NCBI GenBank assembly: GCA_034401795.1
Contig: CM067370.1
Location: 103,668,028 to 103,732,027 of the forward strand
Source: Chaetoderma sp. LZ-2023a
Taxonomy: Eukaryota; Mollusca; Caudofoveata; Chaetodermatida; Chaetodermatidae
Length of the DNA: 64,000 nucleotides
Direction: 5' to 3'
Shown: positions 1-11,847 of the stretch, one piece after another
Position numbering within the stretch: position 1 is the stretch's first letter
How the letters are laid out: each line of letters opens with the position of its first letter
Made by a program: the position numbers and the translations under genes
The notes under the pieces: model-generated
Seen by the model: the letters and a program-made list of their open reading frames with translations, nothing else
What the model was told of the DNA's origin: nothing
The model's database searches: none

Positions 1-479
1 TCACTGCTGCCTAAGGCAGCAACAACTTTATCAAATACATTTCAAAATATTTCTAAGAGCATAGATGTCAGAGCACATAATACATATCTTAAATACTTCG
101 GCAGTATTGGAAAGGTTAATCTGTTAATTGGAATTTAATACCTAGTTTGGCAATAAAATCTGACATAGTGATAAATCAATGGACGGTGGGAACAAACCTA
201 TATTTGCCCTATGAAAGTGAGACCGCAAATATTTAAGAAGTGGTAACTCTGGCATTTGATGTCCTATCAGTTTCATTTTCACAACAGATATTAGATGCTG
301 ACATTAACATTGTGACCAAGTTTGGTGTCAATCTGTCAAGAAATAACAAAATGAGCCACCATTGTTGGTGATGGACAGCCAGATGGATGGACGGACATAC
401 AGAAGATGGATGGTGTCATCGCTATACGACAGCTGACTGACAAGTAAGCAGAGTTAAGAAAACCAATTTGGGCTTCAAA
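1..479. other. Non-coding flank with half of a fold-back repeat
   Basis: No coding sequence is supported. The first ~55 bases (ctgcctaaggcagcaac followed by a match to tttcaaaat) look like the centre and right arm of fold-back family 1, seen complete at 20,618-20,709. The rest is AT-rich sequence with 'gatggacagccagatggatgg'-type motifs common in diverged dispersed repeats. Confidence 0.45.
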
Positions 480-1336
480 ATCCATCAAATAAAAAAAATT
501 GAATATGGCAGCCAAACACGCTAAAATTTGATTGGTCCACGGCGGCCATGTTTTTTACCTATCAACTTCCCATGAACAAACTTTAATGGCCCTTAGTCCA
601 TAATCATATCCCCAAAATTTCAGCCCGATCCATTCAGCGGTTCTGTAGAATAAGTCGTTTTCACGAAAACTAGGTCATCCAAGATGGACGCCGAACCATG
701 TGGCCAATCAAGTTCCTTCGAACAAACTTGGTTCAGCTCTTGCCCTATATGATATTTCGTGAGTTTTGAATCGATCCACCAAGCGGTTTCGGAGAAGATT
801 TTTAAAGCCATTTCCTAAAATCAGCCAAAACCCAAGATGACCACCGGCCAAATTGGCCGATCGGCTTTGTTTGAAAAAAACCTGGATCCCTATGCCCTAA
901 GGATACTTCCTGCCAAATATAATTGAAATCGGTCCAGTGGTTCTTAAGAAGAAGTCGTTTAAAGAAAAAAGTTGACGGACGGACGTCTGATGGTCGCCAT
1001 GGCATAAGCTCACTTGGCCATTCTGGCCAGGTGAGCTAATAAATCAAAATTTTGAAAAGATGTTTTAGAGCCTACCACCATAGAATGCATCTAGTCAAAT
1101 TTGGTTAAAATATGTCAAGTAGCTAAGGAGGAGTAGCATTTTGACCATTTCCGGTAGATTTTCACCCAAAAAATTGATCAATCAAAATTCTGAAAGAAAC
1201 GTCTGGAGGGTGCCAGGTTAGAATCATTCCAACCAAATTTGGTAGAAATCGCTCAAAATGTTGACGCGATTTGATGGACGGATGACCACCATGGCATAAG
1301 CTCACTTGGCCTTTCAGGCCAGGTGAGCTAATAAAT
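480..1336 (+). repeat. Dispersed repeat ending in CCAGGTGAGCTAA (two tails)
   Basis: Two successive repeat tails are visible: 'ggcataagctcacttggcc' then 'ccaggtgagctaataa' near 1,003-1,043, and again near 1,298-1,336. Upstream lies degenerate sequence with 'aagatggccacc', 'gaaatcggtccagtggtt' and 'aatcaaaattctgaaa' motifs, which recur at 4,132-4,700 and 17,248-18,420. The small minus-strand ORFs here are translations of this repeat and do not look like genes. The class of element is unknown; no protein or diagnostic terminus is present. Confidence 0.6.
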
Positions 1337-1339
1337 TAA

Positions 1340-3040
1340 AATTCTCTTGTACCAGATTGTGTCAGCACGCAATACAAGTGTCAGCGGCTAATTTTTTGAG
1401 AATAAATTGACTGGAAATTGTCGCTTTTCAAAATTTTAGCCAGTCACAAAAAATAACTCACATTGCTTGCTGCTATTTGGAAGATAATTTAGCTTAACGT
1501 TAGCAAACCCTCACCCTCCCAGTTTTGTTATATTGTGAAGCTTTTTCGGATCATGATCAAAGTTGTGGAATCCTAGTGCAGTCACACCCTTGTGTTGAAA
1601 TGTAAGCCAACCATCTGTATCTTTTAATTGCAAAGAAACACAAATATTTGTTTAAGTGACACTTGCAAGAAAGTTACTCGTCATACAATTTAAGAAATGC
1701 TTTGCTGTAGATTATTTTACAAATAATTTTAATAAAAGCCAATGCTGGTATATGGCAGCAGTAGCTTCCAGTCAAACTATTTTGAGAACTTTCATTACAT
1801 TATTTTTTTAGCGCAATTAATCTCGATTTTGAGCAAATCTGACTCATCGTAGTCCTACTTTTTTCTAATACATTGTAAGGGCCTACTCTTTTCAGCAAGA
1901 CCTGTTTTCAGGAAGTTCCAATTTCCAAATCTGACAGAATTGTGCGTGTATAAGTATCAGAATTTTGATCAGTACTGGAGAACTTTATCTCAGCCTGTTG
2001 AACGCAGAATTATTAACCGACGCCAGGTAGATTGGGTCCACATACATTTCAAGCAATGCTACAGACTAGACGAGACAATTCATTGTGACACTGTTGAATC
2101 TATCTGGTGATAACTGACCAGAAGCCTATATGTTTTACATATAACAACGGATTGTTTAAATTAAAGACCACGTACCATTTCAACATATAGAGCTTTTGCA
2201 TAATAATCACATTTACATTTATCATATAAACAAGCCGTCTAGCCCATTCCAAATTTTTCGATATGAGCACACGTGCCATATTCAACGGAGTATTTTCATT
2301 GGCTGTTGGGTGCGCAACCTATTTAAACCGACCAATTAAAACATCGATTGATGTGAGCGTGATGCGTAGCGATTACTACGCGGTACTGTTTTAATACGAT
2401 TTGTTTACTATGATTTGTCATTCATGAAACGTCATCGCAAAATGTCATCGTTTGACAGTTTATAAGTCGGCAGCGAAGTAACGATTTATGGCCGTGGCTC
2501 TGCGATAGTCTTACAAGAAAAGTGTAGTTTAGGGCTGACATTTTGTGTTTGTCACTATATTTTGCGGCGCATTCAGTATCTGTTATCAAGTAGTGGTGCG
2601 TCACAGCGGCGGTATCGATTTCATGAAAATCAACAATAAGAAATCATATAAAGGTCACATCAGCAACTATTGGCAAATATTTCAAAATTACAGTCTATAT
2701 GATAAATAAAACCTCAAACTCGGTCACTTTTAATATCACTATTATGAAGCTCGTTGAAAATTACAAATTTTGCACTCGCTAAAGCTCGTGCAAATTGATA
2801 ATTTTCAACTCGGTCCATAATAGTGATATGAAAAGATTCTCTATGTATGGTATCTTATTCTGGTCTATAGGTATGGTTCATAGATGCAAAATAAAATTGC
2901 ATACTTTTAAATACATGTGTATATATCTTATTCAGACATACTTTATGATGTCTCCATTCTTCAATCAATAACAGTATTCAAATATGAGATCATCCTTAAT
3001 TAACACTCATATAAGTCAAAAACGGCTTCCGCATTGGTCT
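1340..3040. other. Stretch without recognisable gene or repeat
   Basis: AT-rich DNA. Only short ORFs of about 60 codons occur, with no recognisable domain. There is a weak inverted repeat near 2,720-2,830 ('ctcggtcacttttaatatcactattatg' against 'cataatagtgatatgaaaagattc'), probably another small fold-back element. Confidence 0.4.
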
Positions 3041-3042
3041 TG

Positions 3043-3180
3043 AGAAATGTCCATTTTCAGACCAAGAAACTATTTTTGAAAATTTACCACTGGAATGACT
3101 GGCTCGATAACCGAGCCAGTCATTCCTTTGGTAAATTTTCAAAAATAGTCTTCTCTTGGTCTGCAAATGGACATTTTCTG
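3043..3180. repeat. Fold-back element, family 2
   Basis: A long, nearly perfect hairpin: left arm 'gaaatgtccattttcagacc' and right arm ending 'ctgcaaatggacattttctg', with the centre 'ctggctcgataaccgagccag'. Each arm is roughly 65 bp. The same arms recur at 3,353-3,473, 4,796-4,926, 19,942-20,084 and about 35,768-35,890, so this is a dispersed non-coding inverted-repeat (MITE-like) family. It has no ORF. Confidence 0.75.
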
Positions 3181-3352
3181 GGAAAATTTAAATTTTCTTG
3201 AACAAATACAAGTTTAGTGTTCGTTTCATTACATCTAGGCCCACAATTTAAGACTAAAAGTATACACCTTTAACATTTTTATTTTCAAGCATTCTGTGCA
3301 CCTTTAAGACTAACTTTATTAAATTTTGACAAGCTTTCGCCCATAAATGCGT

Positions 3353-3473
3353 CCCGCAGACCAAGAGTAGGCCCTTTTTGAAAATTTATGACTGGTTTGA
3401 TAACCAAGTCAGTCATTCAAGTGATAAATTCTTAAAAAGCGTCTACTCTTGGTGTGAAAATTAACATTTTCTG
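3353..3473. repeat. Fold-back element, family 2
   Basis: A diverged copy of the family-2 hairpin. Left arm 'gcagaccaagagtaggccc', centre 'ctggtttgataaccaagtcag', right arm 'ctactcttggtgtgaaaatt'. Arms pair over about 55 bp with several mismatches. Confidence 0.65.
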
Positions 3474-4131
3474 TGAGGCAAAATTTTCTCGAACAAATTT
3501 GAGGGTTAGTGGGTCAGATTTGATACTATGACTTTCAAAGAATATATATAGAATATTTAAAGTATTGCAGATTTCGGCAACCATCCTTTTTCGGCAACAT
3601 TTTACCACTTTTAAATGCACACAGATTGCCGAAATATGCAATAATTTAAATATTGCATATATTCTTTGAGTCACAGTGATAAATAAACTACTACAATGAG
3701 TATTCTTCAATTTGTTATATATCTCCAAATTCTAAACAATATGTGAACTGAATCCATTCTAAATGTAATAGAATGTGTCTGGCTTCAATGGTACATTCAT
3801 AACCAACAAACGGCTTACAGTACAGCTCAGGGATAACTTAACATGTTTCCAAGACAAAATAACGCATACTGTTGAATATTTTGGATAAGGTAGGAATGGC
3901 TCCCAATCAAACTAAGTACAAAATATTCAACAGACCATTTCTTACATCGTGTTCAAAATTGTACTAAAGTAACTAAATGTATTATGTACTACGGTACTTA
4001 CATGGTACTAACACGTTTCTGTTTTTGTTTTGAAATCATGTTAGGCTACCGATGAACTATACTGTAGTAAACTGAACACATCTATAATAGATATTCTGTT
4101 TCATACAATAATCAGGCGCATAAATAAATAT

Positions 4132-4700
4132 TAACAAGAGGCCCTAAGAAGAGGCCCAAGGGCCTGTGGCGCTCACCTGGACCATTAGCATTTGAACCAT
4201 TTGCGTTTAAAGAGATATGATGGATAATTTTCGGAAAATCCAAGATGGCCACGCAAAAGATTTAGCAATCAAAATTCTGAATTAAAATTCTAGTCTACCT
4301 TGATAGGGTCACTCTAGCCTAATTTGTTTGAAATATGTCAAGTAACTAAGAAGCACCGTTGTGACAATTTCCGGTTGATTTTTCATAAAATCTAAGATCT
4401 TCATCCAAAAAGCTGATTAATCAAAATTCTGAAAGGGAGATCTAGACTCGACCACCATAGAATCAATCTAGTCAAATTTGGTTGAAATATGTCTAGAAGC
4501 TAAGGAGGAGTAGCATTTCTAAGATTTTCACCCAAAAAAGTGATCAATCAAAATTCTGAAAAAAAAGTCTGGAGGGTACCAGCTTAGGATCATCCCAGCC
4601 AAATTTGGTTGAAATCGGTCAAACCGTTAAGACGTGATTTGACGGACGGACGACTGCCATGGCATAAACTCACTTGGCCTTTCAGGCCAGGTGAGCTAAT
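4132..4700 (+). repeat. Dispersed repeat, 'aacaagaggccc ... aggtgagctaa' type
   Basis: This copy shows both ends: 'aacaagaggccctaagaag' with 'ggcctgtggcgctcacctgg' at the start, and 'actcacttggcctttcagg' followed by 'ccaggtgagctaat' at the end. Between them are loosely tandem segments with 'tccaagatggccacgcaaaa', 'ttgatcaatcaaaattctga' and 'aatttggttgaaatcggtc'. The start and end carry complementary GCTCACCTGG / CCAGGTGAGC, so the element has short terminal inverted repeats. No protein is encoded. Confidence 0.65.
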
Positions 4701-4795
4701 AATGGCGCATACACATGCAGCGCCAGATCATTACAGAACTGTGTAGTTAACCCTTTAACCCTCGAACTTGTTCAAGAAATTTCAATTTTCTCATA

Positions 4796-4926
4796 GAAAA
4801 TGTCCATTTGCAGACCAAGAAGACTTTTTTGAAATATTACCACTGGAATGACTGGCCCGAAGGCAGTCATTGCAGTGGTAAATTTTCAAAAATTGTCTTC
4901 CCTTTGTCCGCAAATCGACAATTCGC
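4796..4926. repeat. Fold-back element, family 2
   Basis: A hairpin with left arm 'aaatgtccatttgcagacc' and right arm 'tttgtccgcaaatcgaca', with central 'ggaatgactggcccgaagg'. It is another copy of the element at 3,043-3,180. Confidence 0.65.
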
Positions 4927-5104
4927 AAGACCACTGCAGGAGCTGTTTTTGGCTGATATGAGTGTTAAAGGGTTAATATAAGCATGTATTTAATATACTC
5001 TAGATGATTATGCATAGATATTAGGTAAGTTTCACGAGTATAAATAAACAGATAAATGGAATGTACAGAACATAGGACAGTCACTTACATGTATTCATAC
5101 ACAA

Positions 5105-5300
5105 TTAAACCCCTCTCACCGATGAATTCCTTATATCTCATTTTCAACACAACCATATAGGAAAACTTGAATATTTTGAAATTAATTAGACTAGAAGCCA
5201 TTGAACGTCTTCCAGTCAAATTAATTTCAAAATTTTCAACAGAATAAGTTTTATATTGTAAAGAACATACTTTTCTGGGATTTATACATGATACAGTAAT
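5105..5300. repeat. Fold-back element, family 1, with outer arms
   Basis: The inner inverted repeat runs from 'cttgaatattttgaaatt' (5,166) to 'aaattttcaacag' (5,242). It is flanked by the same outer sequence seen around the copy at 20,618: 'tcaccgatgaattcc...atatctcattttcaa' on the left and 'aataagttttatattgtaaagaa...tctgggattt' on the right. The mobile unit is therefore about 190 bp with an inner 80-90 bp hairpin. No ORF. Confidence 0.65.
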
Positions 5301-5485
5301 ATACACAACCTGCTTCCTCATCTAGAATTCAATGACATGCAATCTTAACAAACAGTAGAAGACATTCTTATAATTACATGTTTTAACATTATTTGACCTT
5401 TTTGGAAGAACACAAAATTACAACAATTTTTAGCCATTATCATAATATTCAAAATCTATGATCACTGACTAGTAAGACCGTATTA

Positions 5486-5815
5486 ACAAGAGGCACCTGG
5501 AATACTGGCATAATATTGGCATTTAGAAAGTAGAAAGGCCACAGATCCTACATGTAGACACCTATAAATTTTGTCAAAATTGTTGGTGTGTGGTTTAAGA
5601 GTAGTCTGAAACGAGTTTGTGCACATTTTTGGAAGTCCAATATGGCTGCCAAACATGCTACATTTGGATTGGTCCACGGTGGCCAGGTTTTTTGACGCAT
5701 CGACTTCCCGTGAACAAATTTCAATGGCCCTTAGTTCCTAATCTTATCTCCCAAATTTCGGCCCAATCAGTTCAGAAGTCCAGGAGAAACTATGGCAGCA
5801 ACAGCGCCAAATGAA
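5486..5815 (+). repeat. Partial dispersed repeat of the 'aacaagaggc' type
   Basis: Starts 'aacaagaggcacctggaata' and contains 'atggctgccaaacatgctac' and 'ttggtccacggtggcc', the same phrases seen near 500-560. It lacks the canonical 'ccaggtgagctaa' end and looks truncated. The small ORFs on both strands are repeat translation. Confidence 0.5.
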
Positions 5816-7440
5816 ATTAGTTTCAAAATATTCAACAGCATGTTTATTAAATAGGGATCCGACCAATTAAGTGTTTAAGACAGACTAAATTGAGTCATTC
5901 ATGACATAATTGATTATGACACCAGCCTACATGTCAACCAGTTGATTATGACATCATATGATTGATGGATAAACTGGATTCCTCCATTATAGGTGTTGAA
6001 TATTTTGAAACTAATTTGAATGAGGGTATGGAAGCAACAGCTCCCAGCGAAATTATTCCAAAGTAGTTTTAGTGATGCAGTGCAGCATAAAGGATACCCC
6101 CACCTTTCGCTGAACTCTGCCGTTGACTGAAAGCACACAATTAAACTGGAAGTTGGTGGAACCATGAATTGATGCCAGTTACAAGTAGAATGCATCCATA
6201 CACCAAGATTGGTTAATGTATACAAAAGACTCAACCTAAAGGCCAGACAAGAATTTTCTATCATGCTCAGTGCACCCTGAAAAGTAGATCAGGTTGACCT
6301 ACCTTTGATATGCGACACATTAACATACAATGCATCCATACACAAAGAAACTTGAAACTAGTCTGGACAAGAATAATCTATGATGTTCAATGAAAAGTGA
6401 CTACTCTTACATGACACACCTTTAGGCCATGATGCATCCATATATCAGGTTTGGTGACTATACGCAAAAAAACCCTTGACAATACTGCCTGAACAAAAAA
6501 TTGGGGTTGGACGTACGCAGGGGTGGACAAAGCGATTTCTATATAGAGCAACATTGCAAACCATCATCATGATTGTGATGTCAGCTAACTAGTGATGTAT
6601 TTGATTATGTCAGATATTTGAGTGACAGGTCAGATCCATCCATCGACATTTACTAAACAAACGTTTAGATTTTCTTCACCATTTAAGAACTATTATTATG
6701 CTATTTAAAATGAGTAAATACTTAGAAAACATTTGTGCAATTATGACATGTCAATAACAACCAATGGCAATGGAGAATATATATATCATGGTATATATAA
6801 CATGGTAATAACTTAAACAGGTCATGTAAGGGGGGTGGTGATAAGTCTAAACATAACCCTTACCACTCATGTCAAAATTTGTAGTTTTCAAACAGCGCAC
6901 AGTCAAATTAATTTCAAAATATTCAACAGACTATGTATTAAATAGTAGACATACAATTCATACAACAACGCATAGTCCGTCTTCAAATATGCGTTTGTGA
7001 CGTACTTATCTAGGTTATAAAGACGTCACTGATTATGATATCATTCTACACATCAAGTAGTTGATTATGATGTCATATGATGGATGCATAAAGTGGAAAG
7101 GTTCATTGCACTGCAGTCACTAATAAACATGCGACTGTGCCACATAGCCAGCGAACACACGTTGACTGTGCAACCTATCACGTGACTAACAAGCAAAGAC
7201 CACACTACCTAGCAAGAGCAACAAACACACAATACAATGCCTATGCCGCCAATCGAGCGACTACAAAACAAGCTGGACAAATCTATCACCCACTTAGAGG
7301 CTGACACACCATGTCTGCGCCACATAGCGAGAGACTAGCACATGATGACTCTATTGTCAATCCATATTTTGTAAGAAATCTGATCAAATACTATGGCATA
7401 AGAGCACTTCAATTACAATGTTTATATTAATGAAAACAAT
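5816..7440. other. Non-coding region with half copies of fold-back family 1
   Basis: Contains isolated arms of family 1, for example 'aaattagtttcaaaatattc' (about 5,811-5,840), 'gttgaatattttgaaact' (about 5,996) and 'aattaatttcaaaatattca' (about 6,907), with 'gattatgacatcatatgatt'-type motifs repeated near 5,945 and 7,060. The longest ORF (116 codons, minus, 5,914-6,264) shows no recognisable domain and overlaps repeat sequence, so I do not call it a gene. Confidence 0.45.
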
Positions 7441-7446
7441 ATTGAT

Positions 7447-7590
7447 TTGCATTGCCTATGTCCAATGTCTTTGCATTGCCTATGTCCAATGTCTTTGCAT
7501 TGCCTATGTCCAATGTCTTTGCATTGCCTATGTCCAATGTCTTTGCATTGCCTATGTCCAATGTCTTTGCATTGCCTATGTCCAATGTCT
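7447..7590. repeat. 24-bp minisatellite, six copies
   Basis: Six identical head-to-tail copies of a 24-bp unit that begins ttgcattgcctatgtccaat and ends gtct. Because 24 is divisible by three, every frame stays open, which explains the short repetitive ORFs on both strands; none is a credible gene. The identity of the copies suggests recent expansion. Confidence 0.95.
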
Positions 7591-7962
7591 TCACATTTAA
7601 AATGCACATTATGTTTAAAATGTTAAAAGAATAATCTATTTTCTAACTCCGATCTCCGAATGCCCTAACTCAAATGCTACCATGAAAAACTTAACTCAAA
7701 TTTATCACGCACTAAGTCACATGACTCGCTAATTTTTGTCATTGAAAAGTAGCAACCTTTATGACATTATAATTTAGATCCTAAGGTGAACGCAAATTCA
7801 ATATCTCAACAGAAAGATTTAATGGATGAATCCAGTTTTAGCGTTGCCTCGCCCATGTCTAGTTGAGCTCCGCCCATGCTTTGCCAGTGTTGTAATCGAT
7901 TTATATACTTTGGATCCTGAATTCCTAGAATCACAATTTCATGATAAATATACAACTAACCG

Positions 7963-8129
7963 GTTGAATATTTTGAAACTAATTTGACTGGCGGGGGTTG
8001 TTGCTGCCTATGGTGGCACACTAATTCACAGCAACAGCTGGGAGGGCCTCAGAAAGATCAGTTTTTATTGATAATGTACAACATATACCCTCGTTACATA
8101 AAATTATTATGTTTCAAAATATTCAACAG
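7963..8129. repeat. Fold-back element, family 1, with expanded loop
   Basis: Left arm 'gttgaatattttgaaact' followed by 'aatttgactggcgggggttg'; right arm 'atgtttcaaaatattcaac' ending near 8,129. The arms are separated by about 85 extra bases compared with the compact copy at 20,618-20,709. Confidence 0.6.
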
Positions 8130-8762
8130 AATTTTTATTAAATAGTAAATCCATATAATTTGTACAACTGACAGACTTTTAAAAGTTCATGACGGACTTA
8201 GCTGCGTCAGTCATTAAATTGTGATGCCAGTCTACAAGCGACGTAATTCATTATGATGTTATTTACTCGAGCGACACCGACACCACTGGAGAATGCTCAT
8301 ACTAAATACATCTACAAGAAATTTTCTAAAGAAAAAGGATATACATGTAACATATGATCTTAAATTACTGCGCTTCCCGATGGGTTAAATTAACTAAAAT
8401 TACAAGACATCTTAAAGTACTTATTATCAATAATGCTGATATAAGAACGTTTGAAGGTTTGTCCGACATTAAACAGTTAATGGTCAAGACTGCTCTCTGC
8501 AGCGGTCATGAGGAATGAAGGAAATTTCAATTTCCCTTTCTCCGAGATCTAACAATACTCACCATTCTATTACTTCTGATACAAGCTATCTTGGATAGCT
8601 GGCCCTAGGACTCTAGACTTAGTAAGGTTTACCGGCTCCTGGAACTGGGTACCCGGCTCCCAACAGCCGAGTACCCGTTTGCCATGAAGCTCATATTGTT
8701 TGCATAGCCACCAAACAAGAGATACCCATGGCTTGCCTCCGTGGGGCTGGGAGGCAGGGTCC

Positions 8763-8861
8763 GTAATAGAATGGTGAGTATTGGTATATCTCCGAGAAAG
8801 GTAAATTGAAATTTCCTTCATTCTCCGATCAATACTCCCCATTCTATTACTTCTGATATAC
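8763..8861. repeat. Internal complementary region of DIRS copy A
   Basis: The left half ('aatagaatggtgagtattgg' through 'ctccgagaaagg' and 'aaattgaaatttccttcatt') is the reverse complement of the element's left end. The right half ('ctccgatcaatactccccat', 'tattacttctgata') is the reverse complement of its right end. In DIRS1-type elements this region is used to regenerate the ends through a circular intermediate. Confidence 0.85.
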
Positions 8862-9384
8862 ACCAGATTTAGACAGTAACCTAGTGGGAAGGGGCAAGCC
8901 ATCAATTGCTACTTTTGCCCCTTGGAGAAAGAGCTTAGACTTAAACTTGACAAATGGAAACCTAAAAGGACCATCAAGTTAAAGGGGCCGAATCACATTC
9001 ACATCACTGGCCCCAACCCCCTTTTTTTTCTCCTATGAAAAGGAAGAGAATTCACGAACATGTATCTCGCCTGAAAAACAAATATGCTAAGAGGGTTAAC
9101 TGCTCTTTGCATATATCAGCCTGGGAATGAGCATGAATATATAAGATAAATGAACATGATATATACACATAATACAAAAAACTCTCAATCTTGAATTACC
9201 TCATGATATTTGGATGCCAGACGTGGAGCCTTCAACCAATCACTTGTCCAGCCATCAGTGACACAATCTGGTTGACATCCTCTCGCTTGACCATGTCTGC
9301 TGCCTAATTCTTGCTTAGAAATGCCAAAAAAGGGAGAAGTGCAGTGTGGTCGTTTAACTATCGTTTCAAAACAGCTAAAGCGAG

Positions 9385-10150
9385 TGGATTGGCGGAACAC
9401 CATTGTAAAGGGCGGTCGAGGCGGCTATTCCTCTAGCATTGTGTGCCCATGCGCATTGCACCTGTTGCCCAGTCGTAATCTCATGGGTAGACTGAATGCA
9501 TTCGACTACCCAACGAGAGATAGAATCCACGGATGCGGCGCCATATGGCTTCTTATGGCAGATCCACAGATGTCTATCATTCATCCGTAATGAGTCTGTC
9601 CGTTTTTTGTACTTAGTCAAAGCACGGACTGGGCACCAGACACTGGCATCACGATCAAACCCAGTTAGTTTCGGTATACTGATCGGTTTGCCGGGATATT
9701 TAAAAAATTGACTCTTTGACATAAATTATGCTTTTGGCAGTAGACGCAGACCCTCTCCGGAGACAATAAATTGGTCCCTCTCGGCTGAACGTGCACAGAT
9801 CTCACTGCGCCTTCTCGCTGAGGAAGCTGCCAATAGAAAACCCGCCTTTAGAGTCAAATGCTTTAGACTAGCCGAATGCAACGGTTCGAAAGGGTGCTTG
9901 GCCAGTACATTAAGCACTAAAGATAGACTCCAGGCTGGAATGACTACCGGTTATCTCGGTCGGAGATTGCTCATTCCCTTCACCATCACATTTAACTGGA
10001 CCACCTCTGGACTATCCCTGTTGGCTAGACAAGGGATAACTTATGCCAAAGCTGACTTGTATCCAGCAATTGTGACAGGAGCTAGTCCTGAAAACAACAG
10101 CTCACAGAGAAAGTCTGCTATTTGCTGAATAGTGGATTGAAAGGTATCAA
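9385..10150 (-). pseudogene. Tyrosine recombinase of DIRS copy A, broken
   Basis: Two minus-strand frames (9,375-9,722 and 9,726-9,917) match successive parts of the copy B recombinase, including the 'SSARRRSEI' arginine motif and an 'AHNARGIAAS' box that keeps the His-x-x-Arg spacing. About 84 bp present in copy B (roughly 25,411-25,497) are missing, removing the AQWH and YYM catalytic segment, so the nucleophilic tyrosine is gone. A frameshift separates the two pieces, and the N-terminal half carries a further deletion near 10,180. Non-functional. Confidence 0.85.
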
Positions 10151-10179
10151 TACCCTGTTCTTCACACCAGTCTGCAAAT

Positions 10180-11847
10180 TTGCTCGTGTAGGAAGCGTCC
10201 CTTGGCCTGGGAGATTATGTTCAGAATCTCGGGTAACTGCACTGGATTGTCCACTAGCAGATTTAGAAGATCCGTGAACCACGATCTGCTGGGCCAAAAT
10301 GGCGCTTAGAGCAGGACCAGGCACGGTTCATCTCTGATCTTCACCAATATCTTTGGCAGAAAAATGGTGGGTTGGTACGCGTAAGCTTATTGCCAGAGCG
10401 TCTGTATCGACGGCATTTGGATCTGGAATCGGCGAGACACAAGTCATGATTTGAGCATTTTCCTTTGTGGCGAACAAGTCCACGTTGGGTTTGTCTCAAT
10501 GCTCGAAGATCCTGTGAAGAACTGTGGTCCCGCCTTGGCGATTTATGTATGAAACTACTGTCGAGTTGTCCGACTGTATCAATATCGCCTTGCCCCTGAC
10601 TTTTGGAAGAAACTTTTCCAACGCCAGTTCCACTGCCATCATTTCCAACAGATTGATATGCAGCTGGCTCTCTTGGAGAGTCCATGTGCCCGAGACCTGG
10701 TGTTCTCCCAGGCAGGGACCCCCTCCCCCCAGCGATGCATCCGTGTACACGGACAGCTGGGGGTGGGGTAGGCGCAGCGAAACTCCTACTAGGAGATTCT
10801 GACGCTTTTTCCACCATACAAGATGCGACATTAATGGCTCCAAAACTGGCACCAGCTTTGACAGGGGTTCTGTTCTCTGTTTTCACAGAGACATCAGATA
10901 CAACTGGATAGGTCTTCGCATTAGAGCAGCGTACGGGATTACCTGCTCCATGGAGACCATCATGCCCAGCATCTGAAGAAACCACCTCGCCTGAATGTGG
11001 TTTCCCAATCGAAAACTCTTGAGGATGGCCAACAGAGACACCACTCTGGGCTCTGACGGGTAAACCCTGCCCTCCTTGAGATCCAATCGCATCCCTAAAT
11101 AAACGAATTGTTGAGTGGGTGTCAACTCAGATTTCTCCTTGTTCACTATCCAGCCTAGATCTGAAAGCAACTTCAGAGTCAGAGCAGTATCCACCTCTAC
11201 CTTTGCTGGCATGTCTGCCTTGATAAGCCAATCGTCTATGTAGGTGTGAAGCGCCACGTTCTCTCTTCTGAGAAACGCTGTCACCGCAAGGACCACTCTG
11301 GTAAAACCTGTGGAGCTGTCGACAGGCCAAATGGGAGGACTACAAACTCCCATACCTGATTCTGAAATGCAAATCTCAGAAACCTGTGACAACTCCCGTT
11401 CATTGGAATGTGGAAATATGCATCTTTCAAATCGATCGATACACACCACATTCCCTTCCTCAATCCTACCATTACCGACCTCAGAATTTCCATCTGAAAC
11501 CGAGGCATATGGATAAACCAAATGGCCTGAGATTGAGAGCGGGTCTCCACCACCAACCCCACACACCCCCCTGTGCTCTTGGGAACAAGGAACATGTTTG
11601 AATAGAAGCCTGGAGTGTTCCGGTTTGCTGGTTTTATTGCTCCCTTCAGAAGCAAACCTGACACTTCGTTTTGAATGGCTTCTAACTTGTCTGGCTCCAT
11701 TGGAACGGAGTCGAGACTGGTGCCAAAGACAGATTTTGTGGCGGAAAATCCCACCACTCCGGCATGTACCCCAGGGATAACCATCCTAGGACCAGACTGT
11801 CTGACGTGAGTGACGTCACACCTCGCCAAAACGCATGAGCCTTCCAC
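10180..11847 (-). pseudogene. Reverse transcriptase-RNase H of DIRS copy A, broken
   Basis: The reverse transcriptase 'SIDLKDAYFHIP' box, the 'TYIDDWLIKAD' active site and the RNase H pieces 'VYTDASLGGGG', 'HINLLEMMAVELAL' and 'SDNSTVVSYINRQGG' are all recognisable, but spread over three frames (11,281-11,847; 10,883-11,566; 10,496-10,852). Compared with copy B there are deletions near 10,190, 10,380 and 10,515, and frameshifts near 11,310 and 10,860. The methyltransferase-like tail is largely lost. Confidence 0.85.

Noticed and set aside
7418..7634. Repetitive ORFs on both strands across the minisatellite
   Set aside because: A 24-bp repeat keeps all frames open; the peptides reflect the repeat.
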